A DNA stretch of 64,000 bases from Streptomyces sp. NRRL F-5727. Its GTDB lineage: Bacteria > Actinomycetota > Actinomycetes > Streptomycetales > Streptomycetaceae. The position numbers and the translations under genes were made by a program. Shown in pieces: positions 58,943 to 64,000 of the stretch (positions are counted from its first letter, which is position 1; each line of letters begins with the position of its first letter). The stretch spans positions 62,001-126,000 of the forward strand of contig NZ_JOGX01000001.1 in NCBI RefSeq assembly GCF_000719555.1. The letters are read 5' to 3'. Under the pieces are notes generated by a model. It worked only from the letters and a program-made list of their open reading frames with translations. It had not been told where the DNA came from and searched no databases.

Positions 58943-59356
58943 TCAGTCCCCGGGCCGGGTCGCCGGATTCCGCGTACCGGGCCAGTCGTCGCTCCGCCAC
59001 TCGCGCTGTTCCCGGCCGCCGCCGTGGTGTGCGGCGAGCGCGGTCGGCAGGTCGCAGTGGACCGGGATCGGCGGGGTGTCGCCGGTGGGGACGAGGGAGC
59101 CGTCGGCGGGGATCGCGGCGAGTTCGAGGCCGCGCCCGTCCGCCGCGAGGCGCCGGGCGGCCTCGGCGACGGCGAGCTGACCGCCCGCCGACCAGCCGCG
59201 GAGGCCGGTGAGGTCGAGGACGACCACGCCCGTCCCACGGGCCAGCACCCAGCCGACGGCGCCGCTGAACCGGCCGACGGCGTCCGCCCCGAGGTAGCCC
59301 GACAGGGACAGCACACCGAGGCCGGGGTGTGTGGTGTAGCGCCATTCGATGGTCAT
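58943..59356 (-). CDS. STAS-domain protein
   Basis: This 137-residue protein starts at ATG 59356. The STAS fold of anti-sigma-factor antagonists is recognisable: WRYTTHPGLGVLSLSGYLGA, then GVVVLDLTGLRGWSAGGQLA, where the switch Ser lies in GWSAGG. Usually an anti-sigma kinase phosphorylates this Ser. No kinase gene is near; the SulP transporter next door has its own STAS domain. It may link the transporter group to a stress sigma pathway elsewhere. Confidence 0.75.
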   Translation of the reverse strand: MTIEWRYTTHPGLGVLSLSGYLGADAVGRFSGAVGWVLARGTGVVVLDLTGLRGWSAGGQLAVAEAARRLAADGRGLELAAIPADGSLVPTGDTPPIPVHCDLPTALAAHHGGGREQREWRSDDWPGTRNPATRPGD

Positions 59357-59417
59357 CGTCCTTGCCTTCGTCTTCCTCGGGGGGGGAACCGCACGGGAGC
59401 GGCCTCCGCGTCTGCCG

Positions 59418-59570
59418 TCACGCGGTTCGCGCCGCGCCGAGCCGGTGTCCGGTGACGGTCTGTGGGGTGATCCGCAGCAGCGTGTCGTGCGGTCCGTACG
59501 CCCAGCCGGGCAGCGTACGCGCCCCTGCGCCGGAGACGTCGGTCATACGACGGGTCGTGGCGGCGGTCAT
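59418..59570 (-). CDS. Small protein coupled to SulP (50 aa)
   Basis: The ATG at 59570 overlaps the sulP stop (ATGA). The 50-residue product is basic, with MTAATTRRMTDVSGAGARTL and a conserved-looking PGWAYGPHDTLLRITPQTV segment, and has no membrane helix. Overlap with a transporter gene supports translation. The function is unknown. Confidence 0.5.
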   Translation of the reverse strand: MTAATTRRMTDVSGAGARTLPGWAYGPHDTLLRITPQTVTGHRLGAARTA

Positions 59571-61288
59571 CGGGACGGCTCCTCGGCGGCGGTGCGGGGG
59601 TGCGGGGCGGGGGTGGGGGTCAGGACGCCGGCGCCGTGGAGGTGGGCGCGCGCGGCGGCGATCGCCTCGGGCGTGGTCGCGAACTCCCGTCCGTCGAGGC
59701 GTAGCAGGTCCAGGGCGCCGACGGAGTCGAGGGCCTGCCGCTGCCCGGGCCGGATGCCGGAGGTCAGGACGGCGATCCCACGCCGGTGGAGCTTCTGGAC
59801 GACGTCCTTGAGCACGAGGGCGCCGGTGGCGTCGACGGTCGTCACCCGGGACATGCGCAGGATGACGACGCGGACGTCGGCCACGTCGGACAGTTCGAGG
59901 AGGAAGCGGTGGGCGGCGGCGAAGAAGAGCGGTCCGTCGATCCGGTACGCCACGATGTGCTCGGCGAGCAGCGCGTGCTCCTCGGCGCTGTGCTCGCCCG
60001 GCAGGTCGGCCGTGACGTCCGTCTCGGCGAGCCGCGCCTGCTGGGCCACGGCCCGCAGGGCGAGGGCGCCGGCGACGACGAAGCCGATGACGACGGCGTA
60101 CACGAGGTCCAGGGCGAGGGTGGCGACGGCGGTCAGGACCAGGACGACGGCGTCGGAGCGGGTGGCCTTCGCCATGGCGCGCAGCGAGCCGACCTCGACC
60201 ATGCGGACGGCGGTGGCGAGCAGGACGCCGGCGAGGGCGGCCAGCGGGATCCTGGAGACCAGCGGGGCGGCCGTGTAGACGATGGCGGCGAGGACGGCCG
60301 CGTGGGTCAGCGCGGCGAGCCGGGAGGTGGCGCCGGTGCGGACGTTGACCGCCGTACGGGCGATGGCGCCGGTCGCCGGGACGCCTCCGAAGAGGGGCGC
60401 GGCGAGATTGGCGAGGCCCTGGCCGAAGAGCTCCCGGTCGGGGTCGTGCTTCTCGCCGACGGTCATGCCGTCGGCGACCTGCGCCGACAGCAGGGACTCC
60501 AGGGCCGCGAGGGCGGCGACCGCCACGGCGGGGGCGATGAGCGAACCCAGTCGGGACGGGTCGACGAAGCCGAGGGAGGGGGCGGGGAGTCCGGCCGGGA
60601 GCGCGCCGATCGGGGGCGCCTCGTCGAGGTGGCAGAGCTGGGCGACGACGGTGGCCGCGATCACGGCGACGATCGAGAAGGGGACGGTCGGCCGCCACCG
60701 GGCGCCGCCCAGCATGAGGGCGGCGACGCCCAGCGCGAGTCCGAGGGCGGTCCAGTTGGGGTGCTGGACGAACTCCCCGACGGCGCGCCAGGTCACCTCC
60801 AGGACCCGCTCGCCCTCGGGCTTGGGGACACCGAGGGCGGGGGGCACCTGCTGGAGGCCGATGACGAGGGCGATGCCCAGGGTGAACCCCTCGACGACCG
60901 AGGCGGGGATGTACGCCATGTACCGGCCGACCCGCGCCAGGGCGAGTCCGATCACGATCACGCCGGCCATCAGGCCGACGGTGAGGACGCCGCTCGGCCC
61001 GTACCGGGCCACCAGGGGGACGAGGACGACGGTCATGGCCCCGGTCGGCCCGGAGACCTGGAGGTTGGAGCCGCCGAACAGGGCGGCGACCGCCCCGGCG
61101 ACGACGGCGGTCGCGAGGCCGGCCTCCGCTCCGAGTCCGGAGGAGACGCCGAAGCCGAGGGCGAGCGGCAGCGCGACGATGGCCACGGTGAGCCCGGCGA
61201 GCAGGTCACGCCGTGGCTCACGGCGCATGGCGGCGACGTCGGCGCGTCCGGGCAGCAGCGCGCGCATCCGGCCGACAAGCGTGTTCAT
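59567..61288 (-). CDS. SulP-family anion transporter with STAS domain
   Basis: This 573-residue protein has 12-14 predicted membrane segments (residues ~30-410), including the SulP signature region AGLTVAIVALPLALGFGVSS and NLQVSGPTGAMTVVLVPLVA, and GVPATGAIARTAVNVRTGAT. A C-terminal STAS domain (~440-545) contains VVILRMSRVTTVDATGALVL. SulP proteins move sulfate, bicarbonate or dicarboxylates. A truncated ArsR reading frame overlaps its start, and an ArsR-type palindrome lies upstream, so the group is likely regulated by an ArsR protein. Confidence 0.9.
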   Translation of the reverse strand: MNTLVGRMRALLPGRADVAAMRREPRRDLLAGLTVAIVALPLALGFGVSSGLGAEAGLATAVVAGAVAALFGGSNLQVSGPTGAMTVVLVPLVARYGPSGVLTVGLMAGVIVIGLALARVGRYMAYIPASVVEGFTLGIALVIGLQQVPPALGVPKPEGERVLEVTWRAVGEFVQHPNWTALGLALGVAALMLGGARWRPTVPFSIVAVIAATVVAQLCHLDEAPPIGALPAGLPAPSLGFVDPSRLGSLIAPAVAVAALAALESLLSAQVADGMTVGEKHDPDRELFGQGLANLAAPLFGGVPATGAIARTAVNVRTGATSRLAALTHAAVLAAIVYTAAPLVSRIPLAALAGVLLATAVRMVEVGSLRAMAKATRSDAVVLVLTAVATLALDLVYAVVIGFVVAGALALRAVAQQARLAETDVTADLPGEHSAEEHALLAEHIVAYRIDGPLFFAAAHRFLLELSDVADVRVVILRMSRVTTVDATGALVLKDVVQKLHRRGIAVLTSGIRPGQRQALDSVGALDLLRLDGREFATTPEAIAAARAHLHGAGVLTPTPAPHPRTAAEEPSR

Positions 61289-61410
61289 CGGGCGGTGGCC
61301 TGGGCTTCCCGGAGCTCACCGAGGCACTCCAGGACACGTCTGCGGACGGGGTGTCCGAGCCTCCGGAAGAACTCGGCCTCGGCCCTGGCCTGGTACAGCG
61401 GAATCGACAC
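61285..61410 (-). pseudogene. Truncated ArsR-family gene
   Basis: From GTG 61410 about 41 residues (VSIPLYQARAEAEFFRRLGH, then PVRRRVLECLGELREAQATA) match the N-terminus of ArsR proteins such as the one at 58476-58877. The frame then stops in an ATGA overlap with sulP, before any recognition helix. The rest of the regulator was probably deleted when it fused to the sulP start; its promoter and operator stayed. It may now serve only as a translated leader for sulP. Confidence 0.65.
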
Positions 61411-61450
61411 GCTCCAGCCCTCTCCTCGCCGTCGCACCGACAGCATGTAG

Positions 61451-61474
61451 TGAATTGCCAAATTATGCAATTCA
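61451..61474. promoter_or_regulatory. ArsR-type palindromic operator
   Basis: TGAATTGC (61451-61458) and GCAATTCA (61467-61474) are perfect 8-bp inverted copies around an AT-rich 8-base centre. They lie just before the truncated ArsR frame that leads into sulP. It is the strongest palindrome in this part of the window and fits an ArsR/SmtB dimer. Confidence 0.6.
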
Positions 61475-61556
61475 TAGAATAGCCGCATGGGCAAGCCCGC
61501 CGCCGGTCAGGGGGACCCGGACCGGCGGCGGGGCCGCGGGGAGGGGAGGGGGAGCG

Positions 61557-62384
61557 TCAGCGGCTCAGATCGCGGAAGCGCCTCACCGCCAGCGGGAAGA
61601 ACACCGCGATCAGCACCACGGGCCAGGCCACCGCGAGGAGTTCCGCGTGGGTCGCGGCCCAGGAGTCGCCGCCGGCGTCCGGGTTGCCGAACAGTCCGCG
61701 CACCGCCGTGGCCGTCGCCGACAGCGGGTTCCACTCCACGATCGCGCCCAGCCAGGAGGGCATCGACGCGGGCGAGGCCAGCGCGTTGGAGAGGAAGCCG
61801 ACCGGCCAGACCAGGATCTGCACCGCCTGCACCAGTTCCGGCTTGCCCGCGACCATCGCCAGGAAGATCCCGACCCACAGCATCGCGAAGCGCAGCAGCA
61901 ACAGCAGGCCCACCGCACCCAGGAAGGAGCCGAACCCCTCGTGCCAGCGCCAGCCGATGGCGTACCCGACCGCGAGCATCACGGCCAGGCCGACCGCCGA
62001 CTGCAGCATGTCGGCGACGCTGCGCCCGACCAGGACCGCGCCGGAGGTCATCGGCATCGAGCGGAACCGGTCGATGACCCCCTTGCCGAGGTCCTGGGTC
62101 ACGGCGAGCATCGTCGATTCGAGACCGAAGACCATGGTCATGGCGAGCATGCCGGGGACGAGGTACGCCTTGAAGTCCCCGTCGACGCCCTGTCCGCCGC
62201 CGATCAGGTAGCCGAACATCAGCAGCAGCATCACCGGGAAGACCAGGCCGACGACCACCTGTACGGGCTGCCGCGCCCAGTGGGCCAGCTCGCGCCTGGT
62301 CATCGTCCAGGAGTCGGCGGCCGCCCAGCCCAGCCGGGAACGCGTAGCGAGAGCGGTGCTCACCTCGTGGATCGTCGCACTCAT
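61557..62384 (-). CDS. ABC-2 type exporter permease (DrrB-like)
   Basis: This 275-residue protein starts at ATG 62384 and has six predicted membrane helices ([37 protein letters not shown], and others). It includes the ABC-2 segment [22 protein letters not shown] and SALASP-like [20 protein letters not shown]. It pairs with the ATPase encoded in overlap upstream (ATGA). DrrAB systems pump out anthracyclines and similar lipophilic drugs. No drug biosynthesis genes are near, so it is more likely a resistance or lipid exporter. Confidence 0.88.
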   Translation of the reverse strand: MSATIHEVSTALATRSRLGWAAADSWTMTRRELAHWARQPVQVVVGLVFPVMLLLMFGYLIGGGQGVDGDFKAYLVPGMLAMTMVFGLESTMLAVTQDLGKGVIDRFRSMPMTSGAVLVGRSVADMLQSAVGLAVMLAVGYAIGWRWHEGFGSFLGAVGLLLLLRFAMLWVGIFLAMVAGKPELVQAVQILVWPVGFLSNALASPASMPSWLGAIVEWNPLSATATAVRGLFGNPDAGGDSWAATHAELLAVAWPVVLIAVFFPLAVRRFRDLSR

Positions 62385-63319
62385 GCCGCGTCCTCCTTCG
62401 TCAGACGGATGAAGACCTCGTCGAGGGTCGGCCGGCGCACGGCGATGTCCTCCGCCTCGATGCCGGCCGCCTCCAGGGCCCGTACGGTCTCGGTCAGGGC
62501 GGCCATCCGGTCGGTGACCGAGGCGCTGACCATCCGCCGGTCCTCGTCGACCCGCACCTCGCCCGGGAGGAGCGCGGCCGCTCGGGCCACCTGAGCCGCG
62601 TCGCGCAGGACCACGTCGACGCGGTCGCCGCCCGTTCTGGCCTTCAGCTCGTCCGCCGTGCCCTCGGCGATGACCCTTCCGTGGTCGACCACCGCGATCC
62701 GGTCGGCCAGCTGGTCGGCCTCCTCCAGGTACTGGGTGGTCAGCAGCACGGTCGTGCCGCCGTCGACCAGCGAACGGACCGCGTTCCAGACCTCCGTGCG
62801 GCCGCGCGGGTCGAGCCCGGTGGTGGGCTCGTCCAGGAAGAGCACCTCCGGCCGGGCGAGGAGCGACGCCGCCAGGTCGAGCCGCCGCCGCATGCCGCCG
62901 CTGTACCGCCCGACCGCCTTGTCGCCGGTGTCCGCGAGGCCGAACCGGGCCAGCAGCTCGTCGGCCCGCGCACCGGCGCGGCGCGCGCCGAGGTGATGGA
63001 GCCGGCCGAACATCTCCAGGTTCTGGCGGCCGCTGAGCTCTTCGTCGACGGCCGCGTTCTGGCCGAGCAGCCCGATGCGCGAGCGCACCTCGTCGGCCCG
63101 GGTCCGCACGTCGAGGCCGGCGACCTCGATCCGCCCCTCGTCCGGGCGCAGCAGCGTGGACATGATGCGTACCGCCGTGGTCTTCCCGGCGCCGTTGGGG
63201 CCGAGGACGGCCTGGACGGTGCCGGCCCGGACCGTGAGATCGAGGCCGTCGAGGGCCTGCTTGTCCCCGTACCTCTTCCGTAGGCCGTCCGCGACGATCG
63301 CCAGATCGCGGTCAGACAC
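62381..63319 (-). CDS. ABC exporter ATPase (DrrA-like)
   Basis: This 312-residue ATPase starts at ATG 63319. It has Walker [22 protein letters not shown]-loop [20 protein letters not shown], signature [20 protein letters not shown], Walker [21 protein letters not shown] and H-loop [20 protein letters not shown]. The ~80-residue C-terminal regulatory extension of DrrA proteins is present. Its gene is divergent from padR with three operator copies between them, so it is de-repressed when the PadR ligand, probably a drug, appears. Confidence 0.92.
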   Translation of the reverse strand: MSDRDLAIVADGLRKRYGDKQALDGLDLTVRAGTVQAVLGPNGAGKTTAVRIMSTLLRPDEGRIEVAGLDVRTRADEVRSRIGLLGQNAAVDEELSGRQNLEMFGRLHHLGARRAGARADELLARFGLADTGDKAVGRYSGGMRRRLDLAASLLARPEVLFLDEPTTGLDPRGRTEVWNAVRSLVDGGTTVLLTTQYLEEADQLADRIAVVDHGRVIAEGTADELKARTGGDRVDVVLRDAAQVARAAALLPGEVRVDEDRRMVSASVTDRMAALTETVRALEAAGIEAEDIAVRRPTLDEVFIRLTKEDAA

Positions 63320-63360
63320 AACGTCCTCCCTCAGAGCCAGACATCAGATGCCGAAATCAG

Positions 63361-63466
63361 TAGTCAAACTTGACTAGAGCTTCACCGTACGCCACCGCCT
63401 CCCTACTAGTCAAACTTGATTAGCAAAAATCCCTCGACGCCCGCTGCCGCTAGTCAAACTTGTAGA
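63361..63466. promoter_or_regulatory. Three PadR-type operator copies
   Basis: TAGTCAAACTTGACTA (63361-63376) is a palindrome with a 2-base centre. TAGTCAAACTTGATTA (63407-63422) and the half-copy TAGTCAAACTTG (63451-63462) repeat it at 46- and 44-base intervals across the divergent gap. The spacing is about four helical turns, suited to cooperative binding. Confidence 0.75.
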
Positions 63467-63512
63467 GTGGCCTGGTGATCACCGCCCAGAGCGGACGGGA
63501 GGGGAAACGCAC

Positions 63513-64000
63513 ATGTCAGCGATCCGGCTGCTGATCCTCGGCGCGGTCCGCCAGCACGGCCGGGCGCACGGCTACCAGGTGCGCAACGACCTGGAGTACT
63601 GGGGCGCCCACGAGTGGTCCAACGCCAAGCCGGGCTCGATCTACCACGCGCTGAAGCAGATGGCGAAGCAGGGACTCCTGGTCGCCCACGAGATCGCGCC
63701 GAGCACCGCCGGCGGCCCGCCGCGCGTCGAGTACGAGATCACCGACAAGGGCACCGAGGAGTACTTCACGCTGCTGCGCGAGGCCCTGAGCTCGCACGAG
63801 CAGAAGACCGACGTCCTCTCGGCCGGCATCGGCTTCATCGTCGACCTGCCGCGCGAGGAGGCGGTCGCCCTCCTCAGGAAGCGGATCGCCGGCCTCGAAC
63901 AGTGGCGGTCCGCGGTCACCGAGTACTACACGCCGGAGGACGGTCCGGAGCAGCTCGGGCACATCGGCGAGATCATGAACATGTGGGTGCACGCGGCCGA
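63513..64000 (+). CDS. PadR-family transcriptional regulator (partial)
   Basis: The gene starts at ATG 63513 and runs off the window; 162 codons are seen. The N-terminal winged helix (MSAIRLLILGAVRQHGRAHG, then SNAKPGSIYHALKQMAKQGL, and the wing GGPPRVEYEITDKG) is diagnostic. The C-terminal helical part (EAVALLRKRIAGLEQWRSAV) is of the Vir_act_alpha type. It is divergent from the DrrAB exporter and probably represses it and itself through the three TAGTCAA repeats. Confidence 0.92.
   Translation, partial: MSAIRLLILGAVRQHGRAHGYQVRNDLEYWGAHEWSNAKPGSIYHALKQMAKQGLLVAHEIAPSTAGGPPRVEYEITDKGTEEYFTLLREALSSHEQKTDVLSAGIGFIVDLPREEAVALLRKRIAGLEQWRSAVTEYYTPEDGPEQLGHIGEIMNMWVHAA

Overview
The window is high-GC actinobacterial chromosome and looks like Streptomyces. 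Third codon positions are almost all G or C. GTG and TTG starts are common, genes often overlap by ATGA or GTGA, and the gene families are typical of the genus (ECF41 sigma factor, PaaX, TerD, PadR-DrrAB, Fic/ribbon-helix-helix pair). It is an accessory stretch: small operons, many one-component regulators, and at least six decayed gene remnants (NmrA-type reductase tail, duplicated tail of a membrane protein, IS5-type transposase, TetR tail, alpha/beta-hydrolase tail, ArsR head). No rRNA, tRNA or CRISPR was seen.

Left part (1-21800): a phage tail-fibre-like C-terminus with a small coiled-coil protein; ArsR and LysR regulators; a DoxX-like protein; a coupled pair (GNAT-like/aminotransferase fusion plus a CdsA-like enzyme) that suggests an unusual aminolipid; a secreted alginate-lyase-family enzyme with a DasR-type (dre) site in its promoter; an ECF41 sigma factor divergent from an FMN-reductase/SnoaL fusion; TerD; an old yellow enzyme with a divergent MarR regulator; a Fic-like/RHH toxin-antitoxin pair with a palindrome in front; and several proteins of unknown function.

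Centre (21813-35828), the main discovery: a putative ribosomal-peptide (RiPP) cluster next to a metal-chelate uptake operon. On the minus strand are a 37-aa precursor peptide, a leader-binding E1-like protein, an S15/CocE-type hydrolase, a YcaO cyclodehydratase, a SagB-like nitroreductase and two fused ABC half-transporters, nearly all translationally coupled. Directly upstream are an FecB-type lipoprotein, two FecCD permeases and an ATPase. Two Zur-like operators (about 30443-30461 and 34598-34612) lie before the precursor and between the binding protein and a divergent beta-propeller protein that resembles the zinc chaperone AztD. The simplest reading is a zinc-starvation-induced azol(in)e RiPP metallophore with dedicated uptake. 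I know of no described system of exactly this kind.

Right part (35829-64000): a 994-aa kinase / degenerate M23-like / class III aminotransferase fusion with its Lrp regulator; a carboxylesterase; a secreted PHB-depolymerase-like enzyme; a P450; a PaaX regulator; a complete rhamnose operon (rhaI, aldolase/dehydrogenase, rhaB) that runs into lutABC, so lactate formed from rhamnose can be oxidised to pyruvate; a TetR-controlled MFS exporter; an APH(6)-like kinase; two hydrolase/VOC proteins; a SulP transporter group with ArsR and STAS proteins; and a PadR regulator divergent from a DrrAB-type exporter with three operator copies between them.
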